A stretch of DNA of 64,000 bases, taken from Allomuricauda sp. (GTDB taxonomy: Bacteria > Bacteroidota > Bacteroidia > Flavobacteriales > Flavobacteriaceae). The notes beneath the pieces are model-generated. The model saw only the letters and a program-made list of their open reading frames with translations. It did not search any database and was not told where the DNA came from. Both the position numbers and the translations under genes were made by a program. The DNA is taken from NCBI RefSeq assembly GCF_013911645.1, contig NZ_JACESV010000002.1:620001-684000 (forward strand). Reading direction: 5' to 3'. Positions 7,574-16,831 of this stretch are shown in pieces (the first letter of the stretch is position 1; every line of letters begins with the position of its first letter).

Positions 7574-8527
7574 TTAGGATGATGTGGTTCCGGTCACTGT
7601 TACATTGGCGCTTAACTGTAAAGCGGATGTAATTTGTAAAGCAGATAGGTCGAGCCCAGTGGTCGATTCCACCTCTAATGTTGAATTAAAGTAAAATTGA
7701 TTGCCATCTTGGGCGTAGGACACAAAAATCAATTCGTATTCCCCAGCCGATAGAAAGTTAAGGCTGAAGGAATTGTTAAGCCCACTGGCCTCGGCACTTG
7801 TAATGGCATTGGCAAAGCGCACATTGCTTTCTCCTTGCCCCTGAGTTTCAACTTCTGCATTATAGGTGCCTTTTTCATAGGCATATACCACAATTTTGTC
7901 CGATGTGTTTTCTGCATCGTTTATGGTTCCTTCAATTTCTCCAGTAGTTTCCTGGTTTACGGCCCGTATTCCTGCGGAGAGTTCGGACGTCGTCACAAAA
8001 TCAAAATCCGTTTCCAACGTACCTTGATTTTCCTTTATGGTCTTTCGCAAATCAAAATCGATAACGACCTCATTGGTATTCGAGGCAAACACCTCAAAAG
8101 TATCCACAATGTCAATGCTGCTCGCAGAGGATGTTATCTTGTCCTTGGAACCATCTGCCATTTCTACGTAACAGCCCGGGGAATTTCCGTCCATATCGGT
8201 TTCGTAGTCCAGCACCAGTTCAAGGTCGGAATATGCTCCAGCCTCCAATTGCAGGTTGCCCAAGGTTTTAGTCTGACCATTGACAAGGGCGGCCAAATCA
8301 AAAGTAGTTTTGTTAAAGCCCTCCAGTGATGTGCCATTGACCTTTACATCGGAAACCGTAACAAAAACGGATTCAATTGCTGCGTTGTCCACTGGGGCAT
8401 CTGTGATTTTAAAGGTTGTGTTATACGATTCTTTCTCTACATTGTCATTACCATTGTCATCGCTACAAGAAAAAGCCAATACGGCTATTCCAATAGCAAA
8501 TCCTACATTTTTCAAAAAAGGTTGCAT
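7574..8527 (-). CDS. DUF4382 domain lipoprotein
   Basis: A 317-residue secreted lipoprotein: the signal ends at the lipobox AVLAFSC (Cys near residue 21), then an acidic linker (SDDNGNDN). Residues ~33-185 show the DUF4382 pattern: FKITDAPVDNAAIESVFVTV, then LGNLQLEAGAYSDLELVLD and a late FDLRKTI strand. The C-terminal ~110 residues look like a carboxypeptidase-regulatory or transthyretin-like beta domain (GEIEGTINDAENTSDKIVVY). The ATG at 8527 is preferred to a GTG at 8557 because it gives a normal signal peptide. No clear partner gene is adjacent. Confidence 0.82.
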   Translation of the reverse strand: MQPFLKNVGFAIGIAVLAFSCSDDNGNDNVEKESYNTTFKITDAPVDNAAIESVFVTVSDVKVNGTSLEGFNKTTFDLAALVNGQTKTLGNLQLEAGAYSDLELVLDYETDMDGNSPGCYVEMADGSKDKITSSASSIDIVDTFEVFASNTNEVVIDFDLRKTIKENQGTLETDFDFVTTSELSAGIRAVNQETTGEIEGTINDAENTSDKIVVYAYEKGTYNAEVETQGQGESNVRFANAITSAEASGLNNSFSLNFLSAGEYELIFVSYAQDGNQFYFNSTLEVESTTGLDLSALQITSALQLSANVTVTGTTSS

Positions 8528-8572
8528 AAAATTTGAGGTTTTGGGGTTAATAATCACTTTACCTTATAACAA

Positions 8573-8779
8573 TTAAAAATGGTATAACCCTACTTTTGAT
8601 CGGACAGCTTCCAAGAGATACATGTCAAATACAGCTTCACTCTTATAAAACGGAATTGGTTTATGTTTTGACCCTTCCATGGTGTTCCATTGTCCATATC
8701 TTTGGCCTTGTAAATTGGCTTTTAAGGCCACACTTGGACCGAAAACCCTTCTTTGGTTATCGGCCAAAACGAACAACAA
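8573..8779 (-). pseudogene. Possible gene remnant in the DUF4382-pgk gap
   Basis: In the 409-base gap a minus-strand reading of ~68 codons has a protein-like composition (ADNQRRVFGPSVALKANL, then PFYKSEAVFDMYLLEAV) but no convincing start: the frame is closed by TAG just upstream, and a signal-peptide-like MLHWLLLAQGFLAGFLVV appears in another frame directly upstream. This looks like a decayed secreted-protein gene, but I cannot name a family and it may be chance. Confidence 0.22.
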
Positions 8780-8883
8780 GGAATCCCGCTAGGAACCCTT
8801 GCGCAAGCAGGAGCCAGTGTAACATATCAAATTAAAATGGTTAAAAATTGAGAAACTTTAAAATTATGGGGCCGGTCTGTCCA

Positions 8884-8911
8884 TTGAAAAAGCAGGAAAT
8901 CTTTACATTTG
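8884..8911 (+). promoter_or_regulatory. Promoter of pgk
   Basis: A -33 TTG at 8884-8886 and a -7 TACATTTG at 8904-8911 are separated by 17 bases, close to the Bacteroidota consensus. The motif ends 25 bases before the pgk ATG. Confidence 0.55.
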
Positions 8912-8936
8912 AGACTCTCAAAAAAGACCACACTAC

Positions 8937-10127
8937 ATGAAGACGATAGACGATTTTAATTTCAAGGGAAAAAAAGTATTGATCAGGGTAGATTTCAACG
9001 TGCCGTTGGATGGCGATTTTAATGTAACCGACACCAGCCGAATTGATGCAGCCAAACCTACCATTCTTAAAGTTTTGGAAGATGGCGGATCTCCAATTTT
9101 GATGAGCCACTTGGGAAGACCCAAAGGAAAAGCAAACCCGGACATGTCACTTTCCCACATCACCGAAACCGTATCCGATATCATTGGGGTACAGGTAAAA
9201 TTTACAGAAGACTGTGTTGGAACAAAAGCAGATGAAGCCGTCGCTGGATTGCAAAGCGGAGAGGTGCTTTTGTTGGAAAACCTTCGTTTTCACGCCGAAG
9301 AGGAAGCAGGAGATGAGTCTTTTGCTGAAGCATTGTCAAAGCACGGAGATGTATATGTGAACGATGCTTTCGGAACAGCCCACCGCGCACATGCATCAAC
9401 AACCATTGTGGCTAAATTTTTCCCCGAGAACAAATGCTTCGGATATCTGTTGGCTAAAGAAATAAAAGCGATAGACAAAGTGATGGAAACTGGAGAAAAA
9501 CCGGTTACCGCCATTTTGGGCGGAGCAAAAGTATCTTCCAAAATCACGATTATCGAAAACATATTGGACAAAGTTGACAACCTTATCATTGGCGGCGGTA
9601 TGACCTACACTTTTGTGAAGGCAAAGGGTGGCAAAGTAGGGGATTCCATTTGTGAGGATGATAAAATGGAATTGGCTTTGGAGATTCTTAAACAAGCCGA
9701 GGCCAAAAACGTGAAAGTATACCTGCCTGTAGACGTTTTGGCTGCCGACGACTTTGACAATGGTGCCAATACACAATTTGTGGATGTAGATAAAATCCCT
9801 GATGGATGGCAAGGACTGGACGCTGGTCCAAAAACCTTGGAAATCTTCAAGCAAGTGATTTTGGCCTCCAAGACAATCTTGTGGAACGGGCCCGTAGGTG
9901 TTTTTGAAATGGAGAACTTTGCCAAGGGAACCATTGCCGTGGGCAACTATATTGATCAGGCCACCCAAAGTGGAGCCTTTTCCTTGGTTGGTGGCGGAGA
10001 TTCCGTTGCAGCCGTGAAACAGTTTGGTTTCGAGGACAAAGTAAGCTACGTATCCACCGGGGGTGGGGCCATGTTGGAAAGCTTGGAAGGGAAAACCTTG
10101 CCGGGTATCGCTGCAATATTGGGCTAA
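8937..10127 (+). CDS. pgk: Phosphoglycerate kinase
   Basis: A glycolytic enzyme that transfers the acyl phosphate of 1,3-bisphosphoglycerate to ADP. It has 396 residues, the full family length. The signature RVDFNVPLD is at about residues 18-26, followed by the substrate loop SHLGRPKGK (~59-67), the AHASTT helix, GGAKVSSKI before the nucleotide domain, and the C-terminal GGGDS and STGGGAMLE motifs. It stands alone with its own promoter. Confidence 0.98.
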   Translation: MKTIDDFNFKGKKVLIRVDFNVPLDGDFNVTDTSRIDAAKPTILKVLEDGGSPILMSHLGRPKGKANPDMSLSHITETVSDIIGVQVKFTEDCVGTKADEAVAGLQSGEVLLLENLRFHAEEEAGDESFAEALSKHGDVYVNDAFGTAHRAHASTTIVAKFFPENKCFGYLLAKEIKAIDKVMETGEKPVTAILGGAKVSSKITIIENILDKVDNLIIGGGMTYTFVKAKGGKVGDSICEDDKMELALEILKQAEAKNVKVYLPVDVLAADDFDNGANTQFVDVDKIPDGWQGLDAGPKTLEIFKQVILASKTILWNGPVGVFEMENFAKGTIAVGNYIDQATQSGAFSLVGGGDSVAAVKQFGFEDKVSYVSTGGGAMLESLEGKTLPGIAAILG

Positions 10128-10245
10128 GTCTCACGTTGTGAGTTATTGGGGGAAACGTTAAAAGACGAGGGATTTTTGTCTCTGGACTTTATTGTTTCAG
10201 AAAAAAAAGCCATTTTCGTTAGTCCCAAAATCAAACCTTGTCCAA

Positions 10246-11847
10246 ATGAGCCAGAAATTGAAAATAGTTGTTTTTGCGGCCATCATGTCCGCAGCTCCAT
10301 TTTTAAGTGCGCAACAAAAAGCGAACACCACGGGAACGGAGCAGGATTCCACAGCACTTCAAAAGGATGAAAATCCGGCTGTTCAAGTATCCCATATTAA
10401 AATTGATGGCCAGCTCATGGCCTTGGAAACCCACGAGGATGGAAAGTTTAGGTTGCATGACCTAGAAGAGGCATGGAAATACGACAGCCTTTGGTTGAAC
10501 GAGCTTCACAGCAATGCGGATTTGTTCAGCGATATGTTGTTGGAAATTCAGAAAGGCCCTGAACACGATTCCATTGTTGTTGTGGATTTGCCAACGGATA
10601 CCTTAAAGGCTCGATTGGCTCGATTGGATGCAAAAACACCGTTCAACATTACCTATAATTCATCTTTGGAGAGTGTGATCAAATCTTTTTTGACACGAAG
10701 AAGGGATTTGATGCAGCGCATGATTACGGCCTCTCAATTTTACTTTCCTCTGTTCGAACAAGAGCTCGACAACCAGAACATTCCTTTGGAAATTAAATAT
10801 TTGGCGATCGTGGAATCCGCCCTTAATCCAAAGGCAAGATCCAGAGTGGGCGCCAAGGGGCTTTGGCAGTTTATGTACAGCACGGGCAAAATGTACGGAC
10901 TGGATGTAAGCAGCTATGTGGACGAAAGACACGACCCCATAATGGCCACCAAAGCCGCGAGCAAATACCTTTCCAGATTGTACGGTATTTTTGGGGACTG
11001 GGATTTGGCATTGGCAGCATACAACTCGGGCCCGGGAAATGTAAACAAGGCCATACGCCGTTCCGGTGGATATGAAAACTATTGGAACATCAGGCCCTTT
11101 CTTCCACGTGAAACGGCAGGGTATCTTCCAGCTTTCTTGGCCACCATGTACATTTTTGAATATGCCGAGGAGCATGGGTTGCAATACAAAAAAGCGGAGC
11201 GCCCCTATTTTGAGACAGATACCGTTCATGTAAAAAACTTGATCACCTTTGATCAAATCTCCAAGCTGGTGGACATTAGCACGGAGGAACTTGAAATGTT
11301 GAATCCTGCTTATAAACTCAACATCATACCAAAAGTTGAGGGAAAAGATTATGCGTTGCGCTTACCAAAATCCAAAATCGGCAAGTTTGTATCCAATGAA
11401 GAAGAAATCTATGCCTATGTGAAGAAGGAATTGGACTCTTTGGAAAAACCATTGCCCAATATGGTTACGGCCAAAGACCAGATTCGTTATCGGGTGAAGA
11501 GCGGAGATTATTTGGGCAAGATAGCAGAGCGTTACGGCGTCGGGGTCAGTCAAATTAAAAGATGGAACGGATTGCGAAGCAACAATCTTCGTATTGGCCA
11601 ACGTTTGACCATTTATCCAAGAAAGCCGTATATCGCCAAAAATGATTCAAAGAGTAGTAGCTCAAAGTCTTCGGGAGCTGTTGTAAGCGGATCTAAAATT
11701 CATACGGTACGCTCGGGAGATTCCCTTTGGACGATTTCCAAAAAATATCCTGGAGTTTCTATAGAGAATTTACGAGAATGGAACGGTATTAGTGGGAATA
11801 ACCTAAAACCGGGCACAAAACTTAAATTGTGTGATTGTTCTTCGTAA
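10246..11847 (+). CDS. mltD: Membrane-bound lytic murein transglycosylase D-like, with two LysM domains
   Basis: A 533-residue secreted enzyme that cleaves peptidoglycan glycan strands. The signal peptide ends at FLSAQQ. The SLT domain contains the catalytic Glu in IVESALNPKARSRVGAKGLW (Glu near residue 190), then AAYNSGPGNVNKAI, both hallmarks of family 1D. Two LysM repeats bind peptidoglycan at about residues 414-460 and 485-530 (YRVKSGDYLGKIAERYGV and HTVRSGDSLWTISKKYP), joined by a Ser-rich linker. The ATG at 10246 (MSQKLKIVVFAAI) is preferred to upstream 10192 because it starts the signal peptide. A DUF4837 gene follows after 12 bases. A parS-like 16-mer lies at 11100-11115. Confidence 0.93.
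   Translation: MSQKLKIVVFAAIMSAAPFLSAQQKANTTGTEQDSTALQKDENPAVQVSHIKIDGQLMALETHEDGKFRLHDLEEAWKYDSLWLNELHSNADLFSDMLLEIQKGPEHDSIVVVDLPTDTLKARLARLDAKTPFNITYNSSLESVIKSFLTRRRDLMQRMITASQFYFPLFEQELDNQNIPLEIKYLAIVESALNPKARSRVGAKGLWQFMYSTGKMYGLDVSSYVDERHDPIMATKAASKYLSRLYGIFGDWDLALAAYNSGPGNVNKAIRRSGGYENYWNIRPFLPRETAGYLPAFLATMYIFEYAEEHGLQYKKAERPYFETDTVHVKNLITFDQISKLVDISTEELEMLNPAYKLNIIPKVEGKDYALRLPKSKIGKFVSNEEEIYAYVKKELDSLEKPLPNMVTAKDQIRYRVKSGDYLGKIAERYGVGVSQIKRWNGLRSNNLRIGQRLTIYPRKPYIAKNDSKSSSSKSSGAVVSGSKIHTVRSGDSLWTISKKYPGVSIENLREWNGISGNNLKPGTKLKLCDCSS
11100..11115. promoter_or_regulatory. Degenerate parS-like site within the mltD-like gene
   Basis: TCTTCCACGTGAAACG matches the ParB consensus TGTTnCACGTGnAACA except at positions 2 and 16, keeping the core TTCCACGTGAAAC. 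It lies within codons of the transglycosylase. Confidence 0.35.
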
Positions 11848-11859
11848 ATTTAACACAAG

Positions 11860-12861
11860 ATGAAAAAATTAGGAATACTATTGATTGCCACAGCTTTGTT
11901 GGCATTGGGAGCTTGTAAGAACTCAGGTTCAAAGAAAAAATTTCTTCCGCCATCCACAGGAGGCATCAACTCCTTAATGGTTATAATGGACACCGAGCTT
12001 TGGAGAGGTCCCGTAGGAGAAAAAATAAGGGACGAATTTGCCGCACAAATTGTTGGTTTGCCACAAATAGAGCCCAAATTTACCCTTACCCAAGTGCCCC
12101 CCCAAGTTTTTAAGGGCACAACCACACATTCCAGGTCCATTCTATATGTAGAGCAAGATTCAACTTCTTTGGCGCACATAAAGGACGATGCATACGCAAA
12201 GCCACAAAAAGTAGCCGTGGTAACCGGGCCAACCGAGGAAGTGATGATCAAAAACTTGGATTCCTTGGCCGATAGGGCCATAAAAGAATTCAAGGCAAAC
12301 GAGATTGCCGAAGCGCAAAGGCGTTTTGAACGCTCCTTAAGCAAGGACAAAGCATTGGAAGAAGAGTTTGGAATTCAACTCGACGTCCCGTCACTTTATA
12401 AGGTTGGGAAAAGAGAGGACAACTTTGTTTGGATGGATATTCAGATTCCGAAAGGCACCATGAACATCATTGCTTACGAAATGCCGTGGGATTACTTCAG
12501 CAACGATTCCACTTTTGTTGAGGACATTGTAAAAATGAGAGATTCCATAGGTGAAAAGTACATTCCTGGACCTTATGAAAACACCTACATGATTACGGAG
12601 AAAGCTTTTGCGCCCTATGTGTTTCCAGCTGAGATTGGAGGCAAAAAGGCCGCTGAGGTAAAAGGAGTCTGGGAAATCCACGGATATCCGATGGCAGGCC
12701 CGTTTTTAACCTATATCATCAACGATAAGGAAAACAATCGCAAAATGATTATCGAGGGGTTCACCTTTGCCCCTTCAGAAGCCAAAAGAGATTATATGTT
12801 TGAGCTGGAGGCGATATTGAAAACGGTGGACTTTGAGCCAGCTACTCCTGCGGCTGACTAG
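11860..12861 (+). CDS. DUF4837 family lipoprotein
   Basis: A 333-residue lipoprotein with signal MKKLGILLIATALLALGAC (lipobox Cys at residue 19). The body opens with LPPSTGGINSLMVIMD and contains GPVGEKIR and PQIEPKFTLTQVPPQ, a pattern I recall as the Bacteroidota-specific family DUF4837, whose function is unknown. It is 12 bases after the MltD-like gene, which suggests shared transcription and a role at the cell envelope. A terminator follows. Confidence 0.82.
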   Translation: MKKLGILLIATALLALGACKNSGSKKKFLPPSTGGINSLMVIMDTELWRGPVGEKIRDEFAAQIVGLPQIEPKFTLTQVPPQVFKGTTTHSRSILYVEQDSTSLAHIKDDAYAKPQKVAVVTGPTEEVMIKNLDSLADRAIKEFKANEIAEAQRRFERSLSKDKALEEEFGIQLDVPSLYKVGKREDNFVWMDIQIPKGTMNIIAYEMPWDYFSNDSTFVEDIVKMRDSIGEKYIPGPYENTYMITEKAFAPYVFPAEIGGKKAAEVKGVWEIHGYPMAGPFLTYIINDKENNRKMIIEGFTFAPSEAKRDYMFELEAILKTVDFEPATPAAD

Positions 12862-12883
12862 AAAAACATAGTTAACACAAAGC

Positions 12884-12919
12884 AAAAAGGCCAGAACTTT
12901 TATAGTTCGGGCCTTTTTT
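12884..12919 (+). terminator. Terminator after the DUF4837 gene
   Basis: AAAAAGGCC-A-GAAC, a 7-base loop, then GTTC-G-GGCCTTTTTT: an interrupted stem with a T6 tail. The flanking A run makes it work on both strands, so it may also end the 56-residue minus-strand gene. Confidence 0.75.
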
Positions 12920-12941
12920 GTTCTTTTAAAGCTTAGGGGGG

Positions 12942-13112
12942 TTAATCAAATGCAAAGCCTGTGGATATCCTGTAAATAAAGGCATAAAGCACTATAAAGA
13001 ACAAGATAAAACTGAACCAAGCGAAAATTTTAAAATATTTTTCTACGATAAAGTGTCCCAAGTTGCGGAACCCTTCAACATAAATTTCTTTGACAAGTAG
13101 TAGTTTTTTCAT
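12942..13112 (-). CDS. 56-residue small membrane protein (DUF6747-like)
   Basis: ATG at 13112, TAA at 12942-12944. The peptide starts MKKLLLVKEIYVEGFRNLGH and carries one strong membrane helix, KIFAWFSFILFFIVLYAF, near its C-terminus, ending in RISTGFAFD. I recall near-identical small proteins throughout marine Flavobacteriaceae, grouped as DUF6747; this is from memory. It stands alone, about 250 bases from the OmpA-family gene, and shares the 12884-12919 terminator. Confidence 0.65.
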   Translation of the reverse strand: MKKLLLVKEIYVEGFRNLGHFIVEKYFKIFAWFSFILFFIVLYAFIYRISTGFAFD

Positions 13113-13358
13113 AAGTATGATTTAAGGTTTAAAGACAAGCCAAAGGTTTGATTTTGTGTAGGAGGGAGGAAAACTAAAGGACAAAAGGCGGTAAAAACAG
13201 GTTGAAAGCCTTAGGTAAAGCTCCAGAATCCACAAGTACGGCGCTTTGATCGATAAAACGCATATTGCCATAAGCAGTCAAGAGGACAGAAATATCGACA
13301 AACTGCATTTGAAAGCGAAAAAGAAAAATAACGGATTGATCAAAATGGTTGGGCCGGT

Positions 13359-15380
13359 TTATTCAGAGACCAGAATAAATTCTGACCTTCTGTTTAAACG
13401 ATGTTGGTCCGGAGCACAGGGTGTTCCGTTGGAACAATCGTTCAACAAACGTTCTTCGCCATAACCAATGGCACTAATGATCCTTGAAGGGTCGATTCCA
13501 TGGGAAACAAGGTAATCACGAGTAGATTTGGCGCGCTTGTCGGACAGATATTTGTTGTAGACTTCTGGGCCAATGGCATCGGTATGGGATGCGATTTTTA
13601 AGGACAGGTTTTCGTTCTCTTTTAATAAGGCAACGAGCTTATCCAATTCTTGAGCGGAACGCGGGGTGATTTTAAAACTATCAAAATCAAAGTATACATC
13701 GCTGGGCTCAAACAGATCAACTATTGGTTTTTCCTCAACAAGTTTCTTTAAGTATTGGGTTACCGAAATATTTTCGTTTTTCTTGGTTTCCACGGTCATA
13801 CTGTCCCTAACAAACCCTTTTTTCTTGGCCACAACGGTGTAGTTTGTTATTGAATCAAGGTTTTTGAACAAATAGTTGCCAGTTGTGTCCGAGACGGTTT
13901 CATTTATCAGCTTGCCTTCGTTGCTGTACAAGGATATATTGGCTTTGTTCACGGCTTCACCTGTTGACTCGTTTTCAACGGTGCCGACAATGGCATTTAG
14001 GTTGAGTATGTATTTAAAGGAGTAAATATCGTCATCACCCTTGCCACCTTTGCGATTGGATGCAAAATAGCCTCGCTCGCCCGTAGCATCAACAATATAG
14101 GAGAAATCATCTTTGTTACTATTGATGGGTTTGCCTAGGTTGACCCCTATGCCGAACTCCCCATTTGCCCCATCAGATCTGTACACATCCAAACCACCAA
14201 AGCCCATGGGTCTGTTGGAAGAAAAATAAAGGGCGTTTTCTATAACGTATGGGAACATTTCCTTGTCTTCGGTGTTGATGGCCCTTCCAAGGTTTTTTGG
14301 CTCAGAAAAGCCCCCGTTTTCGATAATATCAACAACATAAATATCTGTTTCTCCAAAACCACCTGGCCTATCGGACACAAAATACATTTTTGTTCCATCT
14401 GGACTAATGGTCGGGTGGCCTGTCGAATAATCTTCGCTGTTAAAGGGAAGCTCTTCTGCCTTGCCCCATTCACCATTGGTAAATTGAGAACGATATATTT
14501 TTAGGTGGTTTATACCGTTTTTGCCCCTTTTTAAACGTTTGCCATAGTTGTTCCTTGTAAAATAAATGGTTTTTTGGTCAGGAGAAAATGCCATGGAGGC
14601 CTCATGGTACTTGGTATTTATTTTTTTTGAAAATTTTCGCGGGGAGGAAAGGTCACCTTCCTTGTTCTTGCTTTTTGCAACGTAAAGGTCGAGGAAAGGT
14701 TGATTGGTACGACGGTAACGCCGACTTGTCAAAAACAAGGTGTCCTTTGCAGAGGCATAAACAATATCGGAACCGTTGTGGAACATGGGAGAAAAATCAG
14801 AATATCGGGAGTTAATGCCCAAATTTTTGATTTTAACGGTGTAGGCGCCTTCCCATGTACGAGGGTCTATTTTATTAAGCTCATTTAAGGGCTCGTCCCT
14901 TTTTTGCCGCAAGATTTTTGTTAGGGTTGCAGCCCTGCGATACTTTCCTGTTCCCTTTAAAGTTTGGGCATATTTTAAATAAGCATCCTCATGCATTTCC
15001 TCTTGATGTTGTCGGTAAAGCTCGTGGTACCATTCGTAAGCCTTTTCAAGATTTCCTGTGTAGTAATGTGAATCACCTGCTTTCCACAGCAAAGCTGAGG
15101 TGTGCTCGGTCTCTGTTTTTTCAAGAACAATGTCGAAAACGCGAGCTGCTCTGGCGTACCACATTTTATCAAAGTAATCGTTGCCTAAGGCAATAAGTTT
15201 TTCGGTCTTTCCTTTATCACCCAGACCACCTTGATGGTTTGCTAAATTGGAGTCGCTGTTTTCTGAAGGGGCAAATCTATTGGAAGAGGAGGACGACCCA
15301 TCAATTTCGGACAGGGCAATCTCTTGGGAAAACACCCCAAAAGAGCATAGGAAGAATAAAAGTAAGATAAGTCTTTTCAT
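13359..15380 (-). CDS. PorE-like OmpA-family protein (TPR, PD40 propeller, regulatory-like domain, OmpA_C)
   Basis: A 673-residue secreted protein. Order: signal peptide (MKRLILLLFFLCSFGVFSQ); tetratricopeptide helices (~50-160; ALLWKAGDSHYYTGNLEKAY); WD40-like PD40 blades (~190-460; SPDGTKMYFVSDRPGGFGET, YFASNRKGGKGDDDIY); a carboxypeptidase-regulatory beta sandwich (~470-545; AIVGTVENESTGEAV); and a C-terminal OmpA peptidoglycan-binding domain (~560-670; SHTDAIGPEVYNKYLSDKRA). This domain order matches PorE of the type IX secretion system. Many paralogues share it, so the exact role is uncertain. The ATG at 15380 is preferred to GTG at 15386. Confidence 0.82.
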   Translation of the reverse strand: MKRLILLLFFLCSFGVFSQEIALSEIDGSSSSSNRFAPSENSDSNLANHQGGLGDKGKTEKLIALGNDYFDKMWYARAARVFDIVLEKTETEHTSALLWKAGDSHYYTGNLEKAYEWYHELYRQHQEEMHEDAYLKYAQTLKGTGKYRRAATLTKILRQKRDEPLNELNKIDPRTWEGAYTVKIKNLGINSRYSDFSPMFHNGSDIVYASAKDTLFLTSRRYRRTNQPFLDLYVAKSKNKEGDLSSPRKFSKKINTKYHEASMAFSPDQKTIYFTRNNYGKRLKRGKNGINHLKIYRSQFTNGEWGKAEELPFNSEDYSTGHPTISPDGTKMYFVSDRPGGFGETDIYVVDIIENGGFSEPKNLGRAINTEDKEMFPYVIENALYFSSNRPMGFGGLDVYRSDGANGEFGIGVNLGKPINSNKDDFSYIVDATGERGYFASNRKGGKGDDDIYSFKYILNLNAIVGTVENESTGEAVNKANISLYSNEGKLINETVSDTTGNYLFKNLDSITNYTVVAKKKGFVRDSMTVETKKNENISVTQYLKKLVEEKPIVDLFEPSDVYFDFDSFKITPRSAQELDKLVALLKENENLSLKIASHTDAIGPEVYNKYLSDKRAKSTRDYLVSHGIDPSRIISAIGYGEERLLNDCSNGTPCAPDQHRLNRRSEFILVSE

Positions 15381-15396
15381 TACCACTCCATCTGCA

Positions 15397-15444
15397 CAAA
15401 TGAACGATTGGGTTCATTTGGAGGTTAAGCATAGGGGGCTTAAC
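15397..15444. promoter_or_regulatory. Two adjacent inverted repeats upstream of the PorE-like gene
   Basis: CAAATGAAC-(6)-GTTCATTTG at 15397-15420 and GTTAAGC-(7)-GCTTAAC at 15424-15444 lie side by side, 17 bases before the minus-strand start at 15380. They could be operators or 5'-leader hairpins. The rest of the 15381-15597 gap shows nothing else I can name. Confidence 0.4.
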
Positions 15445-15597
15445 AGTTTATTTTCAACCGCTAAAATAGGATATGGTAAGTGGGGTGATAATTTTTTGTT
15501 GTGAAAGGGGGAATATGCGGCGTTGAATGCAGAAAAGATGTTGTTGATGGTTGAAAACCATTAAAAACACAGTGCATTTCAGGCCACAAGAATCAAT

Positions 15598-15795
15598 TTA
15601 GGATTTCGACTCGTTTGTTTCGCCTTCCAGTTTTTCGTCTTCCTTGGTAGCGTTTTTGAATTCTTTGATTCCGCTTCCAAGGCCCTTCATAAGTTCTGGA
15701 ATCTTTCTGCCTCCAAAAAGCAAAACTACCACGGCAACGATCAAAACAATCTGCCAGGGACCTAACATACCAAGAAATATAGTTTGAGAAATCAT
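15598..15795 (-). CDS. tatA: Sec-independent protein translocase TatA/TatE
   Basis: A 65-residue protein with one N-terminal membrane helix ([20 protein letters not shown]), the conserved FG-x-x-KIPE hinge ([20 protein letters not shown]) as an amphipathic helix, and a charged C-terminal tail. Together with TatC (not in this window) it exports folded proteins. It lies alone and divergent from the M23 peptidase gene. Confidence 0.93.
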   Translation of the reverse strand: MISQTIFLGMLGPWQIVLIVAVVVLLFGGRKIPELMKGLGSGIKEFKNATKEDEKLEGETNESKS

Positions 15796-15947
15796 ATCTT
15801 CAAATGCTTTGATTAGAAATGTAAAAGTACTAAAAAGATGTTGAAGAGCACATTCGATTAACGAAAATTAGCATTTGAAAATGATTTTTAGGAATTTATC
15901 CCCTACGCTTTTTAAAAAAGCTTAACATGCATATTAAAATCTAAGCC

Positions 15948-15955
15948 TATCTTTG
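15948..15955 (+). promoter_or_regulatory. -7 promoter motif for the M23 peptidase gene
   Basis: TATCTTTG fits TAnnTTTG and ends 6 bases before the ATG at 15962. The TTG inside the motif is in frame with the gene and could mislead start prediction. Confidence 0.5.
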
Positions 15956-15961
15956 TTCACC

Positions 15962-16831
15962 ATGGCAAAGGACAAAAAGAAAAGAAAAGAGATAAAGCGA
16001 AAGCTGTTGCACAAGTATCGCTTGGTAATTCTTAACGAAAGTACCTTTGAGGAAAAGATATCCTTTAAGCTCAACAGGCTTAATGTTTTTGTTACTGGAA
16101 CTTTGTTTATTATTGTCTTGATAGGGGTCACCACCTTGATCATTGCCCTTACCCCGCTAAGGGAATATATTCCAGGCTATTCTTCCACAAGGTTAAAACG
16201 ACAGGCCACCGAGCTTACCTATAAAACGGACTCGTTAGTCACCGTACTTAATTATACCAACAGGTATTTAGATAATGTAAGAAAGGTGCTGCGGGGAGAT
16301 ATCGAGAATAATCAAGTAAATCGCGACTCACTTTTTGAACAATATAAATTAGATCCAACTTCCGTGGACCTTACCCCGATCAAACAAGATTTGTTGTTGA
16401 GGGAAGAAGTGGAACTGGAAGATAAATACAATCTTTTTGAAAGAGATATCGAGAACTTGGGAACTCTGTTCTTTTCGCCCGTCAACGGAACTATCTCGCA
16501 AGAGTTTGACCAAAAGACCAAACACTATGCCGTTGATTTGGTAGCACCAAGGGAAACACCTGTAAAATCCATTGCAGATGGCACGGTTTTATTTGCAGAA
16601 TGGACAACGGAAACAGGGTATGTAATCATTATCGAGCATCAAGAGGGAATAACCTCCGTATACAAGCACAATGGTTCCTTGAGCAAATCCCAAGGCGATT
16701 TGGTAAAAGCAGGGGAAGTAATCGCATCCATTGGAAATACGGGAGAGCTCACAACAGGGCCCCACCTACATTTTGAGCTTTGGAGAAAAGGAAAGCCTGT
16801 TGATCCACAAAACTATATTGATTTCAACTAA
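15962..16831 (+). CDS. M23 family metallopeptidase (LytM-like), membrane anchored
   Basis: A 289-residue protein: a very basic N-terminus (MAKDKKKRKEIKRKLLHKYR), one membrane helix at about residues 42-65 (VFVTGTLFIIVLIGVTTLII), a helical stalk, and a C-terminal M23 domain. Zinc ligands are visible as HYAVD (H and D) and GPHLHFELW (HxH). Such proteins cut peptidoglycan peptide cross-links or, when inactive, activate amidases; here all metal ligands seem present. The next gene begins directly after its stop codon, so they are co-transcribed. Confidence 0.9.
   Translation: MAKDKKKRKEIKRKLLHKYRLVILNESTFEEKISFKLNRLNVFVTGTLFIIVLIGVTTLIIALTPLREYIPGYSSTRLKRQATELTYKTDSLVTVLNYTNRYLDNVRKVLRGDIENNQVNRDSLFEQYKLDPTSVDLTPIKQDLLLREEVELEDKYNLFERDIENLGTLFFSPVNGTISQEFDQKTKHYAVDLVAPRETPVKSIADGTVLFAEWTTETGYVIIIEHQEGITSVYKHNGSLSKSQGDLVKAGEVIASIGNTGELTTGPHLHFELWRKGKPVDPQNYIDFN

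Noticed and set aside
7835..8329. Long plus-strand open reading opposite the DUF4382 gene
   Set aside because: It is antisense to a well-supported lipoprotein gene and has a Cys/Phe-rich composition typical of antisense translation.
9396..9968. 190-codon minus-strand reading opposite pgk
   Set aside because: Antisense shadow of a complete, canonical phosphoglycerate kinase.
15953..15961. TTG at 15953 as the start of the M23 peptidase
   Set aside because: The TTG is part of the -7 motif TATCTTTG; the ATG 9 bases later gives the basic N-terminus.
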